Source: Candidatus Microbacterium colombiense (lineage in GTDB: Bacteria > Actinomycetota > Actinomycetes > Actinomycetales > Microbacteriaceae). From it: a stretch of DNA of 64,000 nt. How positions within the stretch are numbered: the stretch's first letter is position 1; every line of letters begins with the position of its first letter. The notes under the pieces are model-generated. The model was given only the letters and a program-made list of their open reading frames with translations. It ran no database searches and had not been told where the DNA came from. Of the stretch, positions 32,837 through 40,575 are shown in pieces. The position numbers and the translations under genes were made by a program. Location of the stretch: NCBI GenBank assembly GCA_029203165.1, contig CP119308.1, positions 62,001-126,000 of the forward strand. The letters run 5' to 3'.

Positions 32837-33658
32837 ATGAGCACCACCACCAAGACCCCCATCGTCCTCATCCACGGGCTCTGGATGACGCCCACCAGCT
32901 GGGATACCTGGGCCGAGCGCTTCCGGGCACAGGGCCACGAGGTCATCGTGCCGGGGTGGCCCGGCATCGACGACCGCACGGTCGCCGACATCCGCCGAGA
33001 CCCATCCGCGCTGAAGGGCATCGGACTGACGCAGATCACCGACCACTACGAGCGCATCATCCGTGCTCTCCCCGTGAAGCCGATCATCATGGGACACTCC
33101 TTCGGCGGCGTCATCACACAGATGCTCGCCGACCGGGGCCTCGGCGTCGCGTACGTCGGCGTCGCCCCCGGACAGACCGCCGGTGTCACCGCACTCCCCC
33201 TCTCGACCCTGTGGACCGGCACGCCCATCCTCTCCAACCCCTTCGGCCGCAACGGCGCCAAGCCGCTCTCGAAGCGCCACTTCCACTTCACCTTCGGCAA
33301 CGACCTGCCGCGCGCGGCATCCGACGCCCTGTGGGAGGAGTCGGCAGTCAACTCCTACAACCGCGTCTTCTTCGAAGGCGTCACCTCGGTGCTGAACGAG
33401 AAAGGTGGCGTGACCCACGTCGACTACGCCCGCACCGACCGTGCCCCGCTGCTGCTGATCGCCGGCGAGATCGACCACGTCGTGCCGCCGACCATCGTCC
33501 GCGCGATCGAGAAGAAGTACCGTTCAACCGGAAGCCCCGCCGTCGTCGAACGCAAGGAGTACGCCGGGCGCACCCACCGGCTCGTCAGCCAGGACGGCTG
33601 GGAACAGATCGCCGACGACGCCCTCGGCTGGGCCGTCGCTCACGCCACCGCATCCTGA
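32837..33658 (+). CDS. Alpha/beta hydrolase
   Basis: 273 residues. The oxyanion segment is LIHGLWMTPTSW, the nucleophile elbow is GHSFGG (Ser about 93), the acid is Asp in GEIDHVVPP, and the base is His in AGRTHRL. All catalytic parts are intact, so it is probably an esterase or lactonase. A purine-rich GAGAAGAAG precedes the ATG. Its promoter shares the TetR operator with the LLM monooxygenase, suggesting joint detoxification or catabolism of one compound. Confidence 0.9.
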   Translation: MSTTTKTPIVLIHGLWMTPTSWDTWAERFRAQGHEVIVPGWPGIDDRTVADIRRDPSALKGIGLTQITDHYERIIRALPVKPIIMGHSFGGVITQMLADRGLGVAYVGVAPGQTAGVTALPLSTLWTGTPILSNPFGRNGAKPLSKRHFHFTFGNDLPRAASDALWEESAVNSYNRVFFEGVTSVLNEKGGVTHVDYARTDRAPLLLIAGEIDHVVPPTIVRAIEKKYRSTGSPAVVERKEYAGRTHRLVSQDGWEQIADDALGWAVAHATAS

Positions 33659-33665
33659 CCCGGTG

Positions 33666-33738
33666 TTGGGCGGATAACTCACCGTTGGGCGGAGGATGCC
33701 GGCGAGGAAGTCCGCCCAAGCCGGAGAAGTCCGCCCGA
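33666..33738. repeat. Nested palindromic element, family B, copy 2
   Basis: TTGGGCGGA at 33666 and 33685 (19 bp apart), TCCGCCCAA at 33711 and TCCGCCCGA at 33730 (19 bp apart). It lies between the converging 3' ends of the alpha/beta hydrolase and the endonuclease gene. Confidence 0.88.
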
Positions 33739-33748
33739 CGTGAAGTTC

Positions 33749-34621
33749 TCACGTCGCGAGGTGCAACCGCTGCGCGACGGCGACCAAGATCCGCCCCTGG
33801 ACTTCGGGCCAGCGGTGCATCAACTGCTCGTAGCTGATCCGGATCACGTGGTAACCACGGATCGTGAGCTCGGCGTCATGCGCGATGTCCTGCGAACGCT
33901 GGGCTCCGACGTGATGTCCGCCGTCGATCTGGATGACCAGCCGCTCCCCGAGCAGGAAGTCGACGAGATGCCCGAAGATCCACACCTGAGGCGTGATCGC
34001 GATCCTCAGCCAACGGAGCCTCGAGTGGAAGATCGTCTCGGTTCCCGCGTCGGAGAACGGACGCGCGAGTTCGAGCAATGCCCGCGCCGACGGGTGCAGC
34101 GGAGCTCGTGCGAGCACCTGCGGATCGACAGCCTTCGTCCGCAATGCCGATTCCCACGTCGCGAGTGCGTCTTCCTGTGGCTGGCAGCGCGCGAGGAGGA
34201 TCAGAGCGTTCTCGATCGAGTCCTCGAGCAGATCGGGGTCGCGCGGGAACACCGGCCGACTCCAGTGCACGATCGCCGTGGCCGCCTTCGCATGACCCGA
34301 CTTCGGCGGCGCGGCCACATGCGGTTCCGACGAGGACGTCACCCACAGGCCTCGGCGTGCCGCCAGCGTGACACAACTGATCACGACTCCCCGTTTCGCC
34401 GCAGCGACCAGCAGCGGATCCGCGTCCGGCAGTGCGACCCAGCCGCGGCACACGGAGAAGACCCGACCGCTCTCGACGGCCCTCCGCAACGCATGCGCGG
34501 TGATCCCCGATCTGCGCAGAGTCCCCACGCGGCCCACACCTTGCCGCTCCTTCAGCATCCGCACGACGTCCATCCATCGAGGATGCCTCCCGCACGGCAT
34601 CCTCTTTCTGCCCGTACCCAT
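33749..34621 (-). CDS. Winged-helix plus DUF559 (Vsr-like) endonuclease-domain protein
   Basis: About 290 residues from ATG 34621, or 274 from ATG 34573. The N-terminal part (VGRVGTLRRSGITAHALRRAVESGRVFSVCRGWVALPDAD) is an AbiEi-like winged helix. The C-terminal part (VWIFGHLVDFLLGERLVIQIDGGHHVGAQRSQDIAHDAELTIRGYHVIRISYEQLMHRW) is a DUF559/MTES_1575-type nuclease of the Vsr-EDxHD fold, with DFLLG, QIDGG and the Tyr-x-Val strand. Substrate and role are unknown. It is bracketed by two copies of the family B palindromic element. An inverted repeat (GAGGATGCC 34579, GGCATCCTC 34596) lies between the two candidate starts. Confidence 0.8.
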   Translation of the reverse strand: MGTGRKRMPCGRHPRWMDVVRMLKERQGVGRVGTLRRSGITAHALRRAVESGRVFSVCRGWVALPDADPLLVAAAKRGVVISCVTLAARRGLWVTSSSEPHVAAPPKSGHAKAATAIVHWSRPVFPRDPDLLEDSIENALILLARCQPQEDALATWESALRTKAVDPQVLARAPLHPSARALLELARPFSDAGTETIFHSRLRWLRIAITPQVWIFGHLVDFLLGERLVIQIDGGHHVGAQRSQDIAHDAELTIRGYHVIRISYEQLMHRWPEVQGRILVAVAQRLHLAT

Positions 34622-34668
34622 GAACAGTGGACTACCGCGCCCGGACCAGGTCTGTGCATGACAACTGC

Positions 34669-34741
34669 TCGGGCGGAGATCTCTGCGTTGGGCGGCAAAT
34701 CTCAGCCCAAGAGTCCGCCCAACGACGAGAACTCCTCCCGA
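34669..34741. repeat. Nested palindromic element, family B, copy 3
   Basis: TCGGGCGGA at 34669 and TTGGGCGGC at 34688 (19 bp apart), TCCGCCCAA at 34714 and TCCTCCCGA at 34733 (19 bp apart), with TCTC between cores. It sits upstream of the endonuclease gene and downstream of rpsN. A short GAACGC tandem repeat abuts it at 34739-34760. Confidence 0.86.
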
Positions 34742-34783
34742 ACGCGAACGCGAACGCGAACCCAACCCCCAGGGCACGCAAAA

Positions 34784-34811
34784 GGGGCGAGGATCCGAAG
34801 ATCCTCGCCCC
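34784..34811 (-). terminator. Rho-independent terminator after rpsN
   Basis: GGGGCGAGGATC (34784-34795) and its complement (34800-34811), CGAA loop. On the minus strand the stem is followed by TTTTGC, a rare true U-tract for this genome. Confidence 0.9.
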
Positions 34812-34828
34812 TCATTGTCTGCTGAGAC

Positions 34829-35134
34829 TTACCAGCTGGACTTGGTCACGCCGGGCAGCTCGCCACGGTGTGCCATGTCACGGAAGCGGACACGCGAGAT
34901 GCCGAACTTCGTGAGGACACCGCGGGGGCGGCCGTCGATGACGTCGCGCGAACGCACGCGAGCCGGCGACGCGTTGCGCGGCAGCTTCTGCAGGCCGACG
35001 CGTGCGGCCTCGCGGGCCTCGTCGGTGGCGTTCGGGTCGACCAGGGTCTTCTTCAGCTCGGCGCGACGCTCTGCGTAACGCTCGACGATGACCTTGCGCT
35101 GCTCGTTGCGAGCGATCTTGCTCTTCTTAGCCAT
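34829..35134 (-). CDS. rpsN: 30S ribosomal protein uS14, zinc-free type
   Basis: 101 residues. MAKKSKIARNEQRKVIVERYA, then GRPRGVLTKFGISRVRFRDMAHRGELPGVTKSSW is a complete uS14 of the long form, with no Cys-x2-Cys pairs. It lies 3 bp after rpmG, at the end of the rpmB-rpmG-rpsN set. In many actinobacteria this trio encodes zinc-independent replacements made under zinc limitation, or it is the only copy. The window cannot show which. Confidence 0.96.
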   Translation of the reverse strand: MAKKSKIARNEQRKVIVERYAERRAELKKTLVDPNATDEAREAARVGLQKLPRNASPARVRSRDVIDGRPRGVLTKFGISRVRFRDMAHRGELPGVTKSSW

Positions 35135-35137
35135 TGA

Positions 35138-35308
35138 TCAACGCTCCTCTCGGAATTCGACGTGCTGACGGATGACCGGGTCGTACTTCTTGAGCACGAG
35201 GCGGTCGGGGGTGTTGCGGCGGTTCTTCTTGGTCACGTACGTGTATCCCGTACCTGCCGTCGAACGCAGCTTGATGATCGGACGTACGTCCTGAGCCTTC
35301 TTGGCCAT
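35138..35308 (-). CDS. rpmG: 50S ribosomal protein bL33, zinc-free type
   Basis: 56 residues: MAKKAQDVRPIIKLRSTAG, then YTYVTKKNRRNTP and the end HVEFREER. All four zinc cysteines of the ribbon form are missing, as in the C-minus paralogue. Its ATG overlaps the rpmB stop by one base (TAATG), and rpsN follows after 3 bp. The gene is shorter than many gene-finding limits but is certain. Confidence 0.96.
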   Translation of the reverse strand: MAKKAQDVRPIIKLRSTAGTGYTYVTKKNRRNTPDRLVLKKYDPVIRQHVEFREER

Positions 35309-35544
35309 TAGAGCTTCACACCCTTCGCCTGGAGGTCCTTGACCACGTTCTCGATGCCGCGGACGTCGATCACCTTGATGCCCTTGGCGGACACGTTGAG
35401 CGTGATCTTACGACCGAGCGACGGAACGAAATAGGTCTTCTTCTGCACGTTCGGGTCGAAGCGGCGCTTCGTCCGGCGGTGCGAGTGCGAGACGTTGTGA
35501 CCGAAGCCGGGAACAGCTCCTGTCACCTGGCACACTGCTGCCAT
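35308..35544 (-). CDS. rpmB: 50S ribosomal protein bL28
   Basis: 78 residues: MAAVCQVTGAVPGFGHNVSHSHRRTKRRFDPNVQ and KITLNVSAKGIKVID. Only one cysteine is left of the possible zinc set. It is the first gene of rpmB-rpmG-rpsN. A 110-nt leader with competing stems precedes it, and the mpg gene ends inside its promoter. Confidence 0.96.
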   Translation of the reverse strand: MAAVCQVTGAVPGFGHNVSHSHRRTKRRFDPNVQKKTYFVPSLGRKITLNVSAKGIKVIDVRGIENVVKDLQAKGVKL

Positions 35545-35669
35545 GATGTGACTCCTTCATTACCGTGAGACCGGACGGCCCCACCCAAGATCCCTTGTCT
35601 GCATGCCCCCCTTGCGGGCCGGCACGCGAACTGCGCACAGGAGTGTGCGCAGACAAAGAGTCAGTTTAG
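35545..35669 (-). promoter_or_regulatory. rpmB promoter and structured 5' leader
   Basis: A -10 candidate TAAACT (minus strand, 35668-35663) overlaps the mpg stop codon. The roughly 110-nt leader can form a hairpin, CTGCGCACA (35631-35639) with TGTGCGCAG (35644-35652). Alternatively it can form a long-range stem between CCTTGTCTGC (35593-35602) and GCAGACAAAG (35649-35658). The two share GCAG at 35649-35652 and exclude each other, so autoregulation by a ribosomal protein or attenuation is possible. Confidence 0.45.
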
Positions 35670-36383
35670 CACGGTCGACACGCCCGCCGCGTCCTGCGCC
35701 CCACGCCCCCATCGGAAGGGTGAGACGGTCGGATCGCCGGCGATCCAGAAGCGCCAGGGGAACGCATCCGTGCCCGCCACTCCCGCGACGCCGACGCGCG
35801 GCCCCGATGCGACCTCGACCGCGGGGCCGCGCAGCCAGAGCTCGGCGCGCGCGCCGCGGAAGTCCTCCCCCGTCACGGCATCGATGCCGTCGTGCAGCGG
35901 ATGCCGCAGCCCCACCGCCTGCCCCAGACGGCCCGGTCCACGCGCGAGGTCACGGCGTGCGGTCGAGCTCAGCGGCAGCACCGCGCCTCGCCGGAGGGCC
36001 GCGGCATCCGACCCGACGACCACCTCGCCCGCTCGCAGCAGCACCCCGTCGCCCTGCCCCTCGGGTCCGCAGACCACGTTGACGCAGGAATGGATGCCGT
36101 GGCTGAGGTACACGTACAGGTGCCCCGGCTCGCCCCACATCGTGGCGTTGCGATTCGTGCGTCCCATTCGTGCGTGCGATCCGGGGTCGGCCACGTCTCC
36201 CGTGCCCTGGCCGTGATACGCCTCGACCTCGGTGATGCGCAGACGCACCTCGACCGCCTCACCTCCGTGCGCGTCGACGACGGTGCGCAGCTCGGCGCCC
36301 AGCAGTCGAGGGGCGACATCGACCGCGGATCCGATCAGATCCGCTCGCGTCGCTCGACGCAGGGCGCGCTCCGACACGGTCAC
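35661..36383 (-). CDS. mpg: DNA-3-methyladenine glycosylase (AAG/MPG family)
   Basis: 240 residues. RITEVEAYHGQGTGDVADPGSHA contains the catalytic glutamate and GRTNRNATMWGEPGHLYVYLSHGIHSCVNVVC is the family core with the flipped-base tyrosines. It removes alkylated purines. It starts with GTG one base after the stop of the propeller-like gene, so it is co-transcribed with the zinc-related genes; this is unexpected for a repair enzyme. Confidence 0.93.
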   Translation of the reverse strand: MTVSERALRRATRADLIGSAVDVAPRLLGAELRTVVDAHGGEAVEVRLRITEVEAYHGQGTGDVADPGSHARMGRTNRNATMWGEPGHLYVYLSHGIHSCVNVVCGPEGQGDGVLLRAGEVVVGSDAAALRRGAVLPLSSTARRDLARGPGRLGQAVGLRHPLHDGIDAVTGEDFRGARAELWLRGPAVEVASGPRVGVAGVAGTDAFPWRFWIAGDPTVSPFRWGRGAQDAAGVSTVLN

Positions 36384-36384
36384 G

Positions 36385-38241
36385 TCAGAAACGCGGGGCC
36401 GTCTGGCACCACGACACGTCGAACCCGGTCAGCGCGACGAGCTCGTCGCCCGTGCGCAGGTCGATCAGGTGGGTCTCCATGTTCTGCGGCAACGGCAGCA
36501 GCATCTCGTCGTAGGGGTTGTTCGCGAGGTCGGGAGCGATCACGACCGCGGCATACTGTCCGCTCGGCGAGGCGCAGGCCTGCAGGATCGAGTCCGCGGC
36601 GCCGACCTCGACGAGGGGCTGTGCGACGCCGTCGTCGCCGACGCGCACGATGGCCTGTCCGGAGGGGATGCCGCTGTCGTCCCGCGCCACGACATGGCGC
36701 AACGTGCCGCCAGGGAAGGGGGTGATCGTGGTCGCGGTGCCGTAGTCGGGGTCGGATGCCGCGAGCGGCTGCTCGGATCCATCGGCGAGGTTCAGCTCGA
36801 CCACGGCCCCGTCCAGTCGCTCCACGATCGCGGTGTAGGTGCCGCGCGTGACGCCCTGGATGGTCGCCGCGAGCCCGAGCGACTGCACACCGGCATCCGT
36901 CGAGCGATCGACCAGCGACAGCGCGCCGTCGAAGTCGATGAACAGCACCGCCGCACTGTCGGGCACGAACTGCCAGGCGAAGACGCTGGCCTCCTTGCCG
37001 CCGACCTCGATCACCTGCGGATCGTCGTCGCCGCTCAACGACTGGGTCACGAGCACGCTGGCCCGCCCCTCGGTGTCGCTGAGCGCCTTGTCGGAGTAGT
37101 TGTAGCCGACGAGACCACCGCGTTCGGAGACCTGGATCGCGCCGACGTATCCGGTGCCGGGCAGCGTGAGCTCGCGCTCGTCCGATCCATCGCGGTCCAT
37201 GACGAGCAGCTTCGAGCCGTCGTCTTCCTCCACTGCCACGACGAGCTGCGACGAGGTCGCGCGGAAGTCGTTGATCTGCTCGGTGGAGTACACCGGCACG
37301 GCTTTCTCACCCGACAGGTCGGTGCGGAAGATCTTGTCCTCGCCGTCGACGTCGCGGCGCAGCAGGAAGATGCTCGCCGCCGGAGTCGAGAAGGTGGTCG
37401 AGAGCGTGGCCGCTGGCCCTCCGCCGGCTCCCACCACGTCGGCGACCTTCACCGTGTACTCGGTGTCGTCGTCGAGGGGCACGGTGAAGCGGATGCCGAT
37501 GCTGCGACCCGCCGCATCCACCGTGAACGGAGCCGCCGGTTCGACCGAGACCTGCGAGGCGTCGATCGCACCGAGGGACTGGTTGGCGGTGAGGATGACG
37601 CGGCTGCCCGAAGAATCGATGGCATGCTGCGGATCAGCCTGCACCTTCGTGACGCGCGGCCCCTGCAACAGGCTCACGATGCCGAATCCCGTGCCGATCA
37701 GCACCAGCACGCCGAGCACGGCGACGAGCGTGAGCACGAAGCGTCGAGAGGGCAGCGTGCGTGTCGGCTGCGTCGTCCGGGTGGATCCCTGCCGGGGGAA
37801 CGGCGGCTCCGGCTCGTCGGCAGGGCTCTCGGGTTCGAAGACAGGCGACTCGAAGACAGGCGACTCGTCGACAGGGGACTCGACGACCGGCGACTCCGGT
37901 TGGGCGCCGATGATAACGGGCTCCGGGGCGAGGGGCACGTCGGGGATCGCGGTCGCCGCGACATCTTCACGAGCGGCGGCCTCGAAGGCGGCCATCTTGC
38001 GCGCTGCGGCCTCCTGCTCGGCGACCTCGCGATCACCGGCCCGGCGAACGGCTTCATCCCGTGCGGCCGCCTCCACGGAACCGACCTCCGGCCCGACATC
38101 CGACGGGCTCTGATCCATGGGCGCTTCCGCACGGCTGATCCGCTCGGCCTCGGCCTGCTCGGCGGCCTCGCGGGCTGCCCGCAACTCGGCCCGCGTGCGG
38201 GGTACGGCGGGCAGCTCGGGGCGCTCGTCGTCAGTACTCAT
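36385..38241 (-). CDS. Membrane-anchored protein with predicted beta-propeller domain
   Basis: 618 residues. Residues 1-160 are acidic, Ala/Glu/Pro-rich and cytoplasmic (with ESPVVESPVDESPVFESPVF repeats); one membrane helix spans about 182-205. The outer 410 residues start with an Ig-like strand set (VILTANQSLGAIDASQVSVEPAAPF) and go on with repeated blades such as KLLVMDRDGSDERELTLPG and HLIDLRTGDELVALTG, as in TolB/WD-type propellers. The start overlaps the TIGR03943 stop by 11 bp. No specific family or function is recognisable. Confidence 0.75.
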   Translation of the reverse strand: MSTDDERPELPAVPRTRAELRAAREAAEQAEAERISRAEAPMDQSPSDVGPEVGSVEAAARDEAVRRAGDREVAEQEAAARKMAAFEAAAREDVAATAIPDVPLAPEPVIIGAQPESPVVESPVDESPVFESPVFEPESPADEPEPPFPRQGSTRTTQPTRTLPSRRFVLTLVAVLGVLVLIGTGFGIVSLLQGPRVTKVQADPQHAIDSSGSRVILTANQSLGAIDASQVSVEPAAPFTVDAAGRSIGIRFTVPLDDDTEYTVKVADVVGAGGGPAATLSTTFSTPAASIFLLRRDVDGEDKIFRTDLSGEKAVPVYSTEQINDFRATSSQLVVAVEEDDGSKLLVMDRDGSDERELTLPGTGYVGAIQVSERGGLVGYNYSDKALSDTEGRASVLVTQSLSGDDDPQVIEVGGKEASVFAWQFVPDSAAVLFIDFDGALSLVDRSTDAGVQSLGLAATIQGVTRGTYTAIVERLDGAVVELNLADGSEQPLAASDPDYGTATTITPFPGGTLRHVVARDDSGIPSGQAIVRVGDDGVAQPLVEVGAADSILQACASPSGQYAAVVIAPDLANNPYDEMLLPLPQNMETHLIDLRTGDELVALTGFDVSWCQTAPRF

Positions 38242-39025
38242 AGGGGTCCCCGGGCTCGTCGATCGCTGTGACGTCGCTCGGTTCGATGTGCAGCGCGCCA
38301 TCGGCATCCGCCCGTACGGTACCCGTCACCTCGACCCACTGCCCGGTCTTGTACTGGCTGGGATCGACCTCGACCGGCAGCATCGCGGTCTGCGCATCGA
38401 TCACGCAGTGGGTGATGACGAGACGCGTGAGGTTGACGCCGTCGGCTCCCGATCCCCCGGGGGTGACGAATCCGGTGAGCGTGACGTCGGCGCCGTCGTA
38501 GGCGGCGGTGTTGGTGGCCGTGGCGAACACGCTCGCCCAGTCGCCGATCCCGAACGTCTTCGTGTCGGCGACGCCGAGGGTCACCGTGTCGGCGCCCGCG
38601 AAGAGCGCGGTCTGCTCCCCCGCACGCGAAATCGCCAGCTCGACCGAGAGCGAGGCGGGCGGCAGCAGGAGCGCCGCGGCGACGACGCTCGTGGCGACGA
38701 CTCCGCCGGTGACGGCGCCGACCGTCGCGAGCGTGCGGCGCGGCGAAGTGGGGGCCTCGACCGCGTCATCCGCACTGGGGCCGTGGCCGTGGTCGTGGCC
38801 GTGATCGCCCTCGGCGCCGATGGGCAGGGTGCACGACCAGATCGCTCCGGCGAGGGTGACGACGGCGGCCGCACACGCGAACCAGACCGACTCGGGGCTG
38901 ATGTAGAGCGTCAGGCGCCCGGTGACGCCGAGACCGAGGGTGACGACCGCGATGAGGGTGGCGAGCCCGACGCCGAGCCACCGGGAACCGATGGCACGGG
39001 CGCGAGAGGGAGCGTGCTCAGACAA
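38231..39025 (-). CDS. TIGR03943 family protein, partner of UPF0718 permease
   Basis: 264 residues. Two or three membrane helices in the first 130 residues are separated by a His-rich loop (GDHGHDHGHGPSADD). The outer C-terminal domain has VTLTGFVTPG and LVITHCVIDAQ, the TIGR03943 (DUF1980) hallmarks. It begins 8 bp before the end of the permease gene. These pairs occur beside Zur and znu genes and are thought to serve metal or metallochaperone transport. That is family context, not proof. Confidence 0.88.
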   Translation of the reverse strand: MSEHAPSRARAIGSRWLGVGLATLIAVVTLGLGVTGRLTLYISPESVWFACAAAVVTLAGAIWSCTLPIGAEGDHGHDHGHGPSADDAVEAPTSPRRTLATVGAVTGGVVATSVVAAALLLPPASLSVELAISRAGEQTALFAGADTVTLGVADTKTFGIGDWASVFATATNTAAYDGADVTLTGFVTPGGSGADGVNLTRLVITHCVIDAQTAMLPVEVDPSQYKTGQWVEVTGTVRADADGALHIEPSDVTAIDEPGDPYEY

Positions 39026-40100
39026 GGACGTTCACCCCGATCCCGATCACGAACGCGGCCGACACCACGATGCCGACGATGCCCGCCAGCGTGCGGGCCG
39101 TGAAGGTCGTGCGCATCAGGGCGAGCATCTTGATGTCGACCAGCGGCCCGACGAGCAGGAAGGCCACGAGCGCCCCCGACGAGAAGGTCGAGGCGAACGA
39201 CAGGGCGAAGAAGGCGTCGACGTTCGAGCAGATCGCGACGGTCATCGCCAGCACCATCATGGTGACGATCGACAGCACGGGGTTCGAGCCGATCGCGAGC
39301 AGCATGTCGCGCGGAATGAGCACCTGCACGGCTCCCGCGAGCGCCGAACCGATCACCAGCGCCGGCATGACCGCACGCAGCTCGACGAGGAACTGGGTCA
39401 GGCTGCGCTTGACCGGGGTGCCGTGCTCGTGGGTGACGCGCTCGCAGGTCGCGACGAACCGCTCGGTCAGCAGGGCGTCGGGAGAGGGGTGGCGGCTGTA
39501 GATCCAGCCGATGAGGTTCGCGATCAGGTAGCCGCCGACGAGGCGGGCCACCAGGATGCCGCCGTCCCACCCGAACGCGGCGTGCGTTGTCAGGATCACG
39601 ATCGGGTTCACGATGGGCGCGGCGATCAGGAATGTCAGCGCCTCGGCGGGGGCGAGGCCGCGCATCATGAGTCCACGGGCGAAGGGCACGTTGCCGCACT
39701 CGCACACCGGGATCAGCATGCCCAGCAGTGAGAGCACGGCGCGGCGGGCCCAGGCGCGCTTCGGCAGCCAGCGCTGGATCGCATCGGCCGGCAGCCACAC
39801 CTGAACGACGATCGAGAGGATCACGCCGAGGATCACGAAGGGCAGCGCCTCGATCAGCACGCTCAGCGACAGCGTCAGGCCGTCCTGCGCACGCGTGGGA
39901 AGCGAGGCGGAGAAGAGTGTGGGGAGGAACTGATCGATCAGGAACAGCGCCGCGATCACCACGGCACCCAGAGCGACCCCGATCCACGGAGACCGCGGGG
40001 GCCGCACCGATCCGTGGGAGCGACCGGCGGGCGAGGGGGAGGGCCGGAAGCCCGTACGCGACACCTCGGGCCGGGTCCCCGCGCTCGTCGAGGGGCTCAC
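39018..40100 (-). CDS. UPF0718 (DUF318) permease
   Basis: 360 residues with about eight to ten membrane helices. The signature PVCECGNVPFARGLM near residue 145 and the repeat half AMTVAICSNVDAFFALSFA identify UPF0718. The first 45 residues are proline/serine-rich and cytoplasmic. GTG 40100 overlaps the zur stop (GTGA). The conserved cysteines suggest transport of a soft metal or metal-thiol species, but the substrate is not established. Confidence 0.9.
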   Translation of the reverse strand: MSPSTSAGTRPEVSRTGFRPSPSPAGRSHGSVRPPRSPWIGVALGAVVIAALFLIDQFLPTLFSASLPTRAQDGLTLSLSVLIEALPFVILGVILSIVVQVWLPADAIQRWLPKRAWARRAVLSLLGMLIPVCECGNVPFARGLMMRGLAPAEALTFLIAAPIVNPIVILTTHAAFGWDGGILVARLVGGYLIANLIGWIYSRHPSPDALLTERFVATCERVTHEHGTPVKRSLTQFLVELRAVMPALVIGSALAGAVQVLIPRDMLLAIGSNPVLSIVTMMVLAMTVAICSNVDAFFALSFASTFSSGALVAFLLVGPLVDIKMLALMRTTFTARTLAGIVGIVVSAAFVIGIGVNVLV

Positions 40101-40513
40101 GCCTTCGCTGCCCGCTCGGCGTCGCGCTTGTTCGCGCAGGGGGTGCACAGGCCGAAGATGTCGACCACGTGTGCAGCATCCGTGAATCCGTGCAGCGCCG
40201 CGGTGCGATGAGCCCACTGCTCGACGTCCTTGGCCTCGATCTCGACCGTCAGACCGCATGACCGGCAGATGAGGTGATGGTGGTGGCCCTGCGTCGTGCA
40301 GGCCCGATACAGCGCCTCGCCCTCGGGGCTCTGCAGCGAATCGGCATCGCCGGACGCCGCGAGTCCGGCGAGTGCGCGATACACCGTGGCCAGTCCGATG
40401 CCGGTGTTGTCGTCGCGCAGCGAGGCGTGCAGGTTCTGCGCGCTCACGAAACCGCGCGCGTCGGCGAGTGCTTCGCGCACGCGTTCGCGCTGCCAGGTGT
40501 TCCGCTGAGCCAT
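40097..40513 (-). CDS. zur: Fur family regulator, probably Zur
   Basis: 138 residues. The winged helix (GFVSAQNLHASLRDDNTGIGLATVYRALAGLAASGDAD) is followed by the metal-sensing region TTQGHHHHLICRSCG and DIFGLCTPC, with two Cys-x2-Cys pairs for structural zinc. Assignment to Zur rather than Fur rests on the adjacent znu genes and the Zur-like box at znuA. ATG 40513 has TAGACT 6 nt upstream, so zur probably has its own leaderless promoter inside the gene run. Confidence 0.88.
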   Translation of the reverse strand: MAQRNTWQRERVREALADARGFVSAQNLHASLRDDNTGIGLATVYRALAGLAASGDADSLQSPEGEALYRACTTQGHHHHLICRSCGLTVEIEAKDVEQWAHRTAALHGFTDAAHVVDIFGLCTPCANKRDAERAAKA

Positions 40514-40525
40514 ACCGAGAGTCTA
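40514..40525 (-). promoter_or_regulatory. -10 box of zur (leaderless)
   Basis: TAGACT on the minus strand (40525-40520), 6 nt before ATG 40513. Confidence 0.5.
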
Positions 40526-40575
40526 AACGGCGGGCATTGCCGAGGGCTGGGAAAGGACGTGAGGCCGGACCGGGA

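Noticed and set aside
33749..34621. Transposase gene
   Set aside because: The C-terminal domain is a Vsr/DUF559 nuclease fold, with no DDE, HUH or serine recombinase motif, and no target-site duplication was seen.
32656..34741. CRISPR-like array or integrase attachment sites at the repeated palindromes
   Set aside because: Units are palindromic, spaced about 1 kb apart with genes between, have no uniform spacers, and no cas or integrase gene is near.
34739..34760. GAACGC tandem repeat as a functional element
   Set aside because: Only about three and a half short units; likely simple slippage beside the palindrome.
35545..35700. Zur box ahead of rpmB
   Set aside because: No TGA-n-AAT-n3-TT-n-TCA-like palindrome is present; TTCATTACCGTGAGA near 35563 is not symmetrical.
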